In this document: piece by piece, positions 1-7,446 of the stretch
Layout of the letters: each line of letters opens with the position of its first letter
How positions within the stretch are numbered: position 1 is the stretch's first letter
Assembly (NCBI GenBank): GCA_002256425.1
Contig: NKIZ01000001.1
Span: 186,001-250,000 of the forward strand
Reading direction: 5' to 3'
DNA from: Alphaproteobacteria bacterium PA2
GTDB taxonomy: Bacteria; Pseudomonadota; Alphaproteobacteria; Caulobacterales; Caulobacteraceae
DNA: 64,000 bases
Made by a program: the position numbers and the translations under genes
Notes under the pieces: model-generated
Seen by the model: only the letters and a program-made list of their open reading frames with translations
What the model was told of the DNA's origin: nothing
Databases searched by the model: none

Positions 1-1
1 C

Positions 2-112
2 TCGCTGACGCACGTTGTCAATGAAAACACTCACCTCAAAGAGCCTCTCGCTACTGCTGTATATGAATTGACGACTTCGCCGACTTTCGACTCAGTTATG
101 ATTGGGGTCTAG
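2..112 (+). CDS. 3' end of an unidentified upstream gene (partial)
   Basis: One frame is open from the window edge for 36 codons and ends at a TAG (110-112), two bases before the TTG start of the RelA/SpoT-domain gene. Such tight spacing is typical of two genes translated from one message. The fragment is AT-richer than the core genome, like the gene after it. It is too short to assign a family. If real, it is the operon partner of the RelA/SpoT-domain protein; the missing 5' part lies left of this window. Confidence 0.42.
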   Translation, partial: SLTHVVNENTHLKEPLATAVYELTTSPTFDSVMIGV

Positions 113-114
113 AC

Positions 115-1386
115 TTGCCACCACTATCCAAGTCCAAAATTGACCGAGCCGGCCGGCTAATTGCAGCTAATGGAGAGCTCACAGAGGAGCTAATCGAGCT
201 CGAAGAAGCGTTTGATCAATACAGAGCAGCGCACTTAGATCCGCTTTCGAGAACAACACTGGAGCTCCAAGCGTGGCTTCAGGATTATGGTGGAAAATAT
301 TATATAGCTCAGAGACTAAAGAGAAAGCCTCAAATAGTCCGAAAATTACGCCGACTCAGTGGAAGGCTTACTCAACTTCAGGACATTGGTGGAAATAGAA
401 TAATTGTTGATAGAAACGCTGATGTGGATCGTCTGATTGATTTTATCTCATCACATATACAAAATGGATCTACAATTTCACTAAAGAGAGTCACTGACTA
501 TCGTGAACGCGGACGAGATGAAACTGGCTATCGGGGAGCTCACTTAATACTATCGAGGGATGGATATACGATTGAACTACAGCTCAGAAGTCGAATTCAG
601 CACTATTGGGCAGAATCTATTGAAAGAAGCTCGGTTATATATGGCTATCATCTGAAAGAACAAGAAGGCGATATTCGAGTAATATCTTACTTTAAATCCC
701 TTTCAGACATATTTTACGAAATAGAAAGCGGGAGAAATCCAGATGAGCGCCGAAAGATTAATCTGGATATGGAGCGAGAGGAAGCTCAAGAGATAATATA
801 TGCTTCAGACAGACATCGCATTTTTGATAGTTATGTAAATGAAGATGTAGTTCGTACATTGAAATCTGTGAAGTCTGGTGGCGGTGGGTTGGAAAATTGG
901 ATTATTGTATTCAATTGGAACACGGGCGCCTTCGTTACATGGGATGCGGTTGGACGAAATGCCGACGAAGCCAATAGAAAATATGTTGAGTATGAAAGGC
1001 AATTTCCAGCCGAACAAAATTTTGAAGTCGTTATGATCGGCTCATCGGATATAGCAACAGTTCGTCAAACACATAGTCACTATTTTGGAATTGAGAAATT
1101 CGAAAATATACTTGAAAATTTTGATCAATCGATTGCGGGACTTAAGTCAAGAATGGATATAGACGTAGGATCTAGACAAATTCTTTCTCTCTTGAAGAGA
1201 AAAAAATACTGGGGAACCAAGTCCATTTCGATCGATACGCTTAGAAATCACTTCGCAAGAGGCGTGGTAACTTTTGATTCTTCGCTGCAAACTCTGCGTG
1301 AGTTGGAACTGATCTCAGTAGAAGGGGCTCAAGGCCCGGTTTCCCTTAGCCTGAAACGAAAGGCAGAGATTGAGGCGTATCTTTAA
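115..1386 (+). CDS. RelA/SpoT-domain protein with uncharacterised C-terminal half
   Basis: The N-terminal ~175 residues match the RelA/SpoT nucleotide-pyrophosphokinase fold: a basic stretch RLKRKPQIVRKL (68-79), QDIGGNRII with Asp90 in the metal-binding position, YRGAH (139-143), and IELQLRSRIQHYWAE (153-167), equivalent to the E-I-Q-I-R-T...H...A-E motif of (p)ppGpp synthetases. There is no HD hydrolase domain before it, so it is a synthetase-only type. Residues ~240-330 form an unrecognised domain (NWIIVFNWNTGAF, FEVVMIGSSD), and the last ~75 residues read like a winged helix. The only reasonable start is TTG at 115, with a GGGG run 8 nt upstream. Base composition is far more AT-rich than flanking genes, suggesting transfer. 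Proteins of this type include alarmone synthetases and ToxSAS toxins that pyrophosphorylate nucleotides or tRNA; which applies here cannot be told from sequence. Confidence 0.8.
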   Translation: MPPLSKSKIDRAGRLIAANGELTEELIELEEAFDQYRAAHLDPLSRTTLELQAWLQDYGGKYYIAQRLKRKPQIVRKLRRLSGRLTQLQDIGGNRIIVDRNADVDRLIDFISSHIQNGSTISLKRVTDYRERGRDETGYRGAHLILSRDGYTIELQLRSRIQHYWAESIERSSVIYGYHLKEQEGDIRVISYFKSLSDIFYEIESGRNPDERRKINLDMEREEAQEIIYASDRHRIFDSYVNEDVVRTLKSVKSGGGGLENWIIVFNWNTGAFVTWDAVGRNADEANRKYVEYERQFPAEQNFEVVMIGSSDIATVRQTHSHYFGIEKFENILENFDQSIAGLKSRMDIDVGSRQILSLLKRKKYWGTKSISIDTLRNHFARGVVTFDSSLQTLRELELISVEGAQGPVSLSLKRKAEIEAYL

Positions 1387-1392
1387 ATCCCA

Positions 1393-1446
1393 GGGATCTC
1401 CTACGGAGATAAACCCGGGCGGGGCGTCATCTTGAGACAGACGCCC
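1393..1446. other. Two consecutive hairpins after the RelA/SpoT gene
   Basis: The first hairpin has arms ATCTCC (1396-1401) and GGAGAT (1405-1410) with GGG/CCC able to extend it (1393-1395 with 1414-1416). The second has arms GGGCGTC (1422-1428) and GACGCCC (1440-1446) around an 11-nt loop. They follow the stop codon by a few bases. No U-tract follows either, so if they end transcription it would not be by the classical intrinsic mechanism. Confidence 0.45.
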
Positions 1447-1572
1447 AATGGGGCCTAGACTTTGTATTTGTGTGGATGGCGCCTATGTCGGCGCGGAAGA
1501 GAACCATTCACGGCCGGTACGCTAGGGAGCCGACCAGCTCCCCAATTGTCTAGGTTTTCCGCTTCCAGAATC

Positions 1573-1647
1573 TGGAGCGGGCGAAGAGATTCGAACTCTC
1601 GACCCCAACCTTGGCAAGGTTGTGCTCTACCACTGAGCTACGCCCGC
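1573..1647 (-). tRNA. tRNA-Gly (anticodon GCC)
   Basis: The reverse strand folds as a complete cloverleaf: acceptor stem GCGGGCG/CGCCCGC, D-arm containing AGCUCAGUGGUAGAGC, anticodon stem CCUUG with loop UUGCCAA giving anticodon GCC, T-arm with GUUCGAAUC, discriminator U and an encoded CCA. Its 3' end faces the AT-rich RelA/SpoT patch, which is where tRNA-targeting elements usually insert. Confidence 0.96.
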
Positions 1648-1760
1648 GCTCCTCAAGGCAATCCGGAAGGACCGGCGGCCTCGAAATTCGAGAGCGGGCT
1701 TATGGCAGAGGGCTTCAAGCTTGGCAAGGCTTCCTCTGACGCCTTGTTGCAAGTTTCGGC

Positions 1761-2504
1761 TCAGCCCCGGAAACGGGGGACTTTCAGGCGGCGTTTGTTG
1801 ACGTGGTCCTTGGGGGCCTCGCCGGCGCCTTCGGGGATTTCGCCCTTGAAGTAATAGCGCTGCCAGGCGGCCTTGGTGGCCTCTGGGTCCAGGCGGAATA
1901 TGGCCTTGTTGAACTCGGTGCGGTGCTTTTCCCAGACGTCGTACTGGTCGCGCAGGTCGGGATTGGAATCCATCCGCTTGATCACCGGCTGGACGGTCTC
2001 GAGCGCCTTGTCCTGCATCAGGGTGATGAAACAGAAGGGCTCGCCCTTCTCAAAGCGCACCCGGCCCGGGCGGGTGAAGATCCAGTTCATGGTGAAGGTG
2101 AAGGGCAGCCAGTCGGTCTCCACCAGGCCGGCCAGGGGCTGGATGCCGTCCTTCACATGGTTGGGCGGGCCCTGGGTCAGGATCGACCAGCCGGGGGGCG
2201 TGCGGAACAGATAGCCCGGATGCATGGTGATCACCCCGTGGGTGAAGTGGCTTTTGACGAACTCGTGGAAGTCCGAATGGGGCCGGTCGGGGGTCAGCTT
2301 GATGTCGTGGGCCTCGGGCCCGCCATTCCACTCGGCCGTGAAGGACATGGGGCAGAGCATTTCCCAGCCGCTGGTATTGGCCATGGTCAGGGGCAGGCAG
2401 CGATAGGGATGGCGGGAGGGGAAGGCGTCCATCCAGGCGCGCTCGGGCCGGCCAGGGACGAGCTCGGGCGGCCGGGCCGCTGTGGGATAGCACTCGAGCT
2501 CCAT
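1761..2504 (-). CDS. DUF6065 family protein
   Basis: A 247-residue soluble protein that I recognise as DUF6065. It shows the family's N-terminal MELECYP start, then NTSGWEMLCP (43-52), and a tryptophan-, proline- and glycine-rich middle (GYLFRTPPGWSIL, GPPNHVKDGI, TFTMNWIFTRPG). No signal peptide or membrane segment is visible, and no catalytic motif is obvious. The family's function is not established. It stands alone, separated from the next gene by a 255-bp gap holding a palindromic repeat pair. The ATG start is preceded by GGAGGAGAAACC, a strong ribosome-binding site. Confidence 0.8.
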   Translation of the reverse strand: MELECYPTAARPPELVPGRPERAWMDAFPSRHPYRCLPLTMANTSGWEMLCPMSFTAEWNGGPEAHDIKLTPDRPHSDFHEFVKSHFTHGVITMHPGYLFRTPPGWSILTQGPPNHVKDGIQPLAGLVETDWLPFTFTMNWIFTRPGRVRFEKGEPFCFITLMQDKALETVQPVIKRMDSNPDLRDQYDVWEKHRTEFNKAIFRLDPEATKAAWQRYYFKGEIPEGAGEAPKDHVNKRRLKVPRFRG

Positions 2505-2569
2505 GGGTTTCTCCTCCGTCTGGCGCTGTTGATTACCCGGCGGGGGTCGGGGCTGTCGACTCCCCTCCG

Positions 2570-2599
2570 GTCACTCCGGCGAAGGCCGGAGTCCAGTTC
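2570..2599 (+). repeat. REP-like palindrome, left unit
   Basis: A 30-bp unit with arms ACTCCGGC and GCCGGAGT around a 4-nt loop, flanked by GTC on one side and CCAGTTC on the other. It pairs with an inverted copy at 2661-2690. Arm bases that differ between the copies differ on both sides of the hairpin, so the fold is kept. Confidence 0.75.
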
Positions 2600-2660
2600 A
2601 TAGGTCACGGCCTCTCGGGAAAAGCTGCTCTTCGGATCCTGGCCACAGTCACAACCCTAC

Positions 2661-2690
2661 GAACTGGATCCCGGCCTCCGCCGGGATGAC
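2661..2690 (-). repeat. REP-like palindrome, right unit (inverted copy)
   Basis: This is the inverted copy of the 2570-2599 unit, with about 25 of 30 positions identical. Its arms read ATCCCGGC and GCCGGGAT. The two units face each other across about 60 bp, the arrangement of a bacterial interspersed mosaic element. No REP-associated transposase gene is present in the window. Confidence 0.75.
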
Positions 2691-2759
2691 CGGGAAGGTC
2701 TGGCGCGAGGGGGAAGTCTGGCGTCTAATCGGGGCCAAGGGAATTTCGGGGGAAACATC

Positions 2760-4460
2760 ATGACCAGGTTCAAGTCGGCCCTTCTGGCGGCCAGCCTATT
2801 TCTGACGCCCGTCGTCATGGGCGGCGGCCAGGCTCTGGCCCAGACCCAGACCGGCGCCCCGGCTTCGGCCAGCTATCAGCCGCCCCCCGGTTCGGTGGAG
2901 GAATACGCCACCTTGAGGGACGGAACCCGGCTGGCGGCCAATGTCTTCAAGCCTGCGGGAACGGGCCCCTGGCCGGTGGTGGTCTCGCGGACCCCTTACC
3001 TCAAGGACGGTCGCGGCAGCCCCGAAGCCCTGGCCGCCCAGGGCAGACACTATACCGAGGCCGGCTTTGTCTTCGTCCTGCAGGATGTGCGGGGCAAGGG
3101 CCGCAGCCAGGGCTTCTACGCCGCCTATGTCAACGACATCGAGGACGGCTACGACACGGTGGAGTGGGCCGCCAGACAGCCCTGGTCCAATGGCAAGGTG
3201 GGCGTAACCGGCGCCTCGGCCCTGGGAGTGACCTCCAACGCTGCGGGTATGGCGGCGCCGCCGCACCTGAAGGCCGCCTATGTGGTGGTGGCCCCCTTTG
3301 ACCGGTCCCGGTCCAGCTTCATGGGCGGGGTGATCAAGGAGAAGGACACCATAGGCTGGCTGAAGGGCCAGGGGGTGTCCCAGGCTGAGATCGACGACCT
3401 GCGGGCCCGGGCGGCGGACGACGTGGTCTGGAACCGCTTCGCCATGAGCACCAACCGGAAGTACATCAAGGTTCCGACCTATAATGTCGGCGGCTGGTAC
3501 GACATCTTCAACGAGGGCAATACCTCGAACTTCACCTACCTGCAGAACCAAGGGGCGAAGGGGGCAAAGGGAAACCAGAAGCTGATGATGGGACCCTTTG
3601 GCCATGGCCCCCTGTCCGGGGATCTGGCCTATCCCGGGGAAGACACCCTGCCCGGCGCCTTCCGCCACGAGATCCGCTGGTTCGATTACTGGCTGAAGGG
3701 CATCGACAACGGGATCATGGATGAGCCGCCGGTCAGCTTCTACATGATGGCCGGAGCCCGGAAGGGCGCCCTGTCGCCGAAGAACCGCTGGATGACCTCG
3801 GCCAACTGGCCCCCGGCCAATCGCGAGGTCCGTTATTACCTGACCCCCGACAGGACCCTGACGCAGGTCCCGCCCTCCGCGGAGGGGGCGAAGCTCAGCT
3901 ATAAATTCGACCCGGCCAGACCCGTGGCGACCTTCGGCGGCGCCAACCTGACCTTTGAACGGGGGCCTGAGGACCAGAGGCAGGTGGGGACCCGGGAGGA
4001 CTATCTGCGCTTCCAGACTCCGGTCCTGACGAAGGATGTTTCGATCGCCGGACCGGTCAAGGTCGAGCTCTATGGCGCCACGGACGGCCCGGACACCGAC
4101 TTCATGGCCAAGCTGGTGGACGTCTATCCTGACGGCTATGAGGCCCTGGTCCTGGATGCGCCCGTCCGCACCCGCTACCGCAATGGCCGCATGCCCGACG
4201 ATGTGAAGATGATGACCCCCAATGCGCCGGAGGCCCTGACCATCGAGCTGTGGTCGACGGCCATCACCTTTGAAAAGGGGCACAGGATCGCCCTGCACGT
4301 CACCTCGTCCAACAGCCCGCGGTTCGAGGTCAATCCCAATACCGGCGATCCGGACGGCGTGCGGCTGCAGAAGCCCCGGGTGGCGGTGAACTCGGTCCAC
4401 ATGGACGCCAGCCATCCCTCGGCCGTGGTCCTGCCGGTGATCTATCCCGACGCGCCTTAG
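2760..4460 (+). CDS. CocE/NonD family (S15-like) exported hydrolase
   Basis: A 566-residue alpha/beta hydrolase of the X-Pro dipeptidyl-peptidase/cocaine-esterase class. An N-terminal signal peptide of about 27 residues ends near QALAQ, so it probably acts in the periplasm. The nucleophile elbow is GASALG with Ser153; likely partners are Asp248 (GGWYDIFNEG) and His282 (PFGHG). The C-terminal third (about 380-560) has the jelly-roll pattern of the family, including SGPVKVELYG-like and HVTSSNSPRFEVN segments. Substrate cannot be predicted; known members cleave acyl or peptidyl esters and amides. It converges with the methyltransferase on the other strand, the two stop codons overlapping by 4 bp. 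Confidence 0.9.
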   Translation: MTRFKSALLAASLFLTPVVMGGGQALAQTQTGAPASASYQPPPGSVEEYATLRDGTRLAANVFKPAGTGPWPVVVSRTPYLKDGRGSPEALAAQGRHYTEAGFVFVLQDVRGKGRSQGFYAAYVNDIEDGYDTVEWAARQPWSNGKVGVTGASALGVTSNAAGMAAPPHLKAAYVVVAPFDRSRSSFMGGVIKEKDTIGWLKGQGVSQAEIDDLRARAADDVVWNRFAMSTNRKYIKVPTYNVGGWYDIFNEGNTSNFTYLQNQGAKGAKGNQKLMMGPFGHGPLSGDLAYPGEDTLPGAFRHEIRWFDYWLKGIDNGIMDEPPVSFYMMAGARKGALSPKNRWMTSANWPPANREVRYYLTPDRTLTQVPPSAEGAKLSYKFDPARPVATFGGANLTFERGPEDQRQVGTREDYLRFQTPVLTKDVSIAGPVKVELYGATDGPDTDFMAKLVDVYPDGYEALVLDAPVRTRYRNGRMPDDVKMMTPNAPEALTIELWSTAITFEKGHRIALHVTSSNSPRFEVNPNTGDPDGVRLQKPRVAVNSVHMDASHPSAVVLPVIYPDAP

Positions 4461-5020
4461 GCGGCTTTGCGCACCTTCAGCGTGATCTGGATTTCCTTGA
4501 CCACGTTGAGGCGCGATCCGACATATTCGACGATCTGGTCCACGGTCAGGGCGCCGGACTGGTACTGCTCGAGATAGGTTTCCTCGATGACGTTCTGGAC
4601 ATTGACCGTCTCGAAATCGACGCCGGTATAGTGGGCCAGGGGGGAGTTGGCGGCGCCGATCTCCTTCCACTTGTCGTTCAGGGACCGGTCGAACAGGGCC
4701 ATCATTTCCGCCGTCACCGGCCGGACATGGGTGGGGTCGTTCATGAAGTCGTCGTGGCGGGGATGCGGCACATTGATCTGCACCACGCCATCAGGCTTCG
4801 AGACCCGGTAGATCTCCTTCATGATCCCCAGAAAGATCTTGGGATCACCGCCCATGTGCTCGAGGGAATGGTTGAAAACCATCTCATCGGCGGTGTTGTC
4901 CGCCCAGGGCCAGGGCAGGGATTCCAGGTCAACCACCTGATCGGGACCGCCCTCGGAAAAGGCGTCGACATTCACATAGCCGGGCTTCTTGTTGTGGCCG
5001 CAGCCCATGTTGAACTTCAT
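4457..5020 (-). CDS. Class I SAM-dependent methyltransferase-like protein
   Basis: A 187-residue protein starting with a glycine-rich SAM motif (MGCGHNKKPGYVNVD, 5-19), an acidic residue at the end of beta2, and a DEMVFNHSLEHMGG segment (45-58) typical of small methyltransferases linked to saccharide or methyl-malonyl-type chemistry. The substrate is unknown. Its start lies 5 bp after the stop of the upstream sterol-desaturase-like gene on the same strand, so the two probably share a transcript. Confidence 0.8.
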   Translation of the reverse strand: MKFNMGCGHNKKPGYVNVDAFSEGGPDQVVDLESLPWPWADNTADEMVFNHSLEHMGGDPKIFLGIMKEIYRVSKPDGVVQINVPHPRHDDFMNDPTHVRPVTAEMMALFDRSLNDKWKEIGAANSPLAHYTGVDFETVNVQNVIEETYLEQYQSGALTVDQIVEYVGSRLNVVKEIQITLKVRKAA

Positions 5021-5025
5021 CGGGG

Positions 5026-5859
5026 TCAGGCGACTTTCTGTTGGGATTCAACCGGGCGGGCGCGGGGGCCGAACCAGGCCTGAAGGGGATAGAGGTACTG
5101 GCCAAGGGCCCCGGGGGCCATGGTCGCCTCGACCCCCAGGGGCACATTGCAGGGGCCCGGGCAGTAGAAGGTGCCGAAAGCGCGGTCAAAGACCGAGAAG
5201 ACCGTGGCGAAGTTCTTGCCCGAGATTTTCTCATCCCGGGCGTGGTGCCAGCGGTGCATGGCCGGAGCGTTGAAGACCCAGTTCAGCCGCCCAAGGGTCC
5301 AGGGCAGGTCGGCGTGGATGAAGGCGCCATAATAGTGCCGGACCATGACCGCCAGGGCGACGGCCCAGATCGGAAAACCAAGGAGGCTCAGGCCGACCAG
5401 GTCCAGCATGGTGCCCAGTCGGTCGACCGGATGCATGCGCATCAGGCTGAACCAGGTCAGCTGGGTATCGCTGTGATGGACCGCGTGGCCGGGCCAGAGC
5501 AGGGAAGTGTGCTGCAGGCGATGGCGCCAGTAGCCCAGGAAGTCCGCAAGGAAGATGGCGATCACCGCAGTCGCCGGTCCGCCCAGACTTGCCCACAGGG
5601 CGGCGCCAGGGGCGTCCCAGCCCAGGGCATGGATGGCCTGGCCAATGGCGCCGGCGATCAGCACGATGACCGGGGCTACCAGGAAGTGGTCGACCACAAA
5701 CAGTATGCCGTTGATCCGCGTTTCCTCGGCGGCGGCCCGGGCGTCGGACCAGGCCTTGGCGCCCTTCACCAGCAGGGCCAGGGCGGCGAAGAAGATCGCC
5801 ATGAGGCCAAGGTCAATCGCCTGGTCAAAGGCGTCTTTTGCAAATGCGGGCAGGGTCAT
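5026..5859 (-). CDS. Sterol desaturase / fatty acid hydroxylase family protein
   Basis: A 277-residue integral membrane di-iron oxygenase. The histidine boxes are clear: HRLQH (113-117), HAVHH (125-129) and HRWHH (202-206). About four hydrophobic segments are visible (15-33, 53-78, 95-110, 153-175). The family hydroxylates or desaturates sterols, carotenoids and fatty acids; a lipid substrate is likely here but cannot be named. It is followed at 5-bp spacing by a methyltransferase gene, suggesting one operon. Confidence 0.88.
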   Translation of the reverse strand: MTLPAFAKDAFDQAIDLGLMAIFFAALALLVKGAKAWSDARAAAEETRINGILFVVDHFLVAPVIVLIAGAIGQAIHALGWDAPGAALWASLGGPATAVIAIFLADFLGYWRHRLQHTSLLWPGHAVHHSDTQLTWFSLMRMHPVDRLGTMLDLVGLSLLGFPIWAVALAVMVRHYYGAFIHADLPWTLGRLNWVFNAPAMHRWHHARDEKISGKNFATVFSVFDRAFGTFYCPGPCNVPLGVEATMAPGALGQYLYPLQAWFGPRARPVESQQKVA

Positions 5860-5946
5860 GACCCACCATCCTCTGAAGCTTGAGGCGGGAAACCTGCGCC
5901 CTTGACCCTAAGCCTTGTTTAACCATCGTCGGGGGAAGGGTATTTT

Positions 5947-7434
5947 ATGTCGGAATCATTGCCCAAATCCCCGCAAGAGAGCCTTCTGCTGGATCGCCGC
6001 CTGGCGGCCCTGGCCCTTTGCCTGTGCCTTGTCATGGGGGCCGCCCGGCTCTTCTATGCCTGGACCGAACCCCTCTGGTTTGATGAGGCTTTCACCCTGG
6101 CGGTGATTTCGCCGACGGGCTTTGCGACCTTCTGGCGGGAGGTCTGGCTGGATTCCAACGCCCCCGGTTTCTACCTGCTCAGCCGCCTCTGGACCGACAT
6201 TGCCGGTCGGTCGGATTTCGCCCTCCGGATCCCGGGACTGACGGCGGTGGCGATCGCAGCCGTCCTGCCCCTGCTCTATCGCCCGTCGGGCCTGTCGCGG
6301 AATGCGGCCCTGACCTGGGGCGGCCTGATCTTCCTCTGGTGGGGGGTCGGCATGTATCTGGACGGCCGCTGCTATCCGGTGCTGCTGGCGCTCTCGACCC
6401 TGCAGGTCCTGGCCTTTGTCCGCGTCCTGCAGAAGCCCGGGCGAGCTGCGGCCTGGCTCTGGACCACCGTGTCGGCCCTGGCCATACTTACCCACTATTA
6501 CGCAGGCTTCGTCGTCCTGGCCCAGGGCCTGACCTATCTGGCGTCAGCCAGGATGGCGGCGGTGAAAACCTGGCCTGCAGCCCTGGCCTTCGTCCCTGTC
6601 GCCGGGTGGATCGTCTACCACGCCCCGCGCCTGGCCGCCTATTCCCAACCCGACGTGGCCTGGCATCCCCGCCTGACCCTGGACAGCGCCCTGGACCAGG
6701 TGATCGCCCTGGTGACCAATGGCCCGGCGGCGGGGCTTGTCTGCATCGCCGTCCTCCTGGCGATCAGCCTGCTGCTCAGCCGGCGGGAGGAGCCGGCCCC
6801 GGGGCCTGACCGCGCCCTGGTGCTGGCGGCGATTGCCGGCCTGGCAGGTCTCGCGATCATACTGGCCACCGGCCTGCTCAAGCCCACCCTGACAAGCCGC
6901 TATCTGATCCCCACCGTTCCATCGGTTCTGCTGTGCCTGATCCTGGCCATCCGCGGCGGCAAATGGCGCAACCACCTCTATGGGGCCCTGCTGATCCTCT
7001 ATGCCCTGATCCAGGTCCCCCACGCCCTTGAAAGGCTGGCCAGAACCCCGGACCGGCCCAGCTATGAGTTCGAGACCGTGTCAGAGGCCCTGGCCGGCGC
7101 CGGCGTCACCGATCTGGTCTTTGTCTGGGATCACGAGCTGGCGCCGATGATGGACCGGGGCTCCCTGGCCCGGGTCGGCGGCGTCTTTGTTGAACGGCTG
7201 CGCAAGGGCGTCCACGTGACGCCCCTGGTGGTGGACCGCGAGCATGATCCGAACCTGGCCATACTGGCGGCGGCAAAGGGCGAGAAGCCCGGGATCATCT
7301 GGCTCTACAACCGGGAGGGCCGTACGGCCTCGGCGGTGTTCGCCCCCGCCATCCCCGCGAAGGACAGCCGCTGGACCTGTGTGAGGTCTGGCGATGGGGT
7401 GGTCGGCTCTGTCGGATGCCACCTCAAGCCCTGA
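5947..7434 (+). CDS. GT-C fold glycosyltransferase family 39-like membrane protein
   Basis: A 495-residue protein with about 10-12 transmembrane helices. The first periplasmic loop carries EPLWFDEA (41-48), the acidic motif of GT-C enzymes of the ArnT/PMT kind, which take sugars from polyprenyl-phosphate donors. The C-terminal ~130 residues look soluble and periplasmic. It probably glycosylates an envelope lipid, polysaccharide or protein. A GGGGAAGGG ribosome-binding site precedes ATG 5947. It converges with an acyltransferase that may modify the same surface polymer. Confidence 0.83.
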   Translation: MSESLPKSPQESLLLDRRLAALALCLCLVMGAARLFYAWTEPLWFDEAFTLAVISPTGFATFWREVWLDSNAPGFYLLSRLWTDIAGRSDFALRIPGLTAVAIAAVLPLLYRPSGLSRNAALTWGGLIFLWWGVGMYLDGRCYPVLLALSTLQVLAFVRVLQKPGRAAAWLWTTVSALAILTHYYAGFVVLAQGLTYLASARMAAVKTWPAALAFVPVAGWIVYHAPRLAAYSQPDVAWHPRLTLDSALDQVIALVTNGPAAGLVCIAVLLAISLLLSRREEPAPGPDRALVLAAIAGLAGLAIILATGLLKPTLTSRYLIPTVPSVLLCLILAIRGGKWRNHLYGALLILYALIQVPHALERLARTPDRPSYEFETVSEALAGAGVTDLVFVWDHELAPMMDRGSLARVGGVFVERLRKGVHVTPLVVDREHDPNLAILAAAKGEKPGIIWLYNREGRTASAVFAPAIPAKDSRWTCVRSGDGVVGSVGCHLKP

Positions 7435-7446
7435 CATGTCACACCG

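Noticed and set aside
1710..1735. A second copy of CTTGGCAAGG, the tRNA-Gly anticodon-arm sequence (1720-1729)
   Set aside because: Only 10 bases match and the surroundings do not fold as a tRNA. Probably chance.
2796..4670. A 624-codon open frame antisense to the CocE/NonD hydrolase
   Set aside because: Its translation is low-complexity (Arg, Gly, His, Pro) and has no motif. Long antisense frames are expected in high-GC genes, and the sense strand encodes a clear hydrolase.
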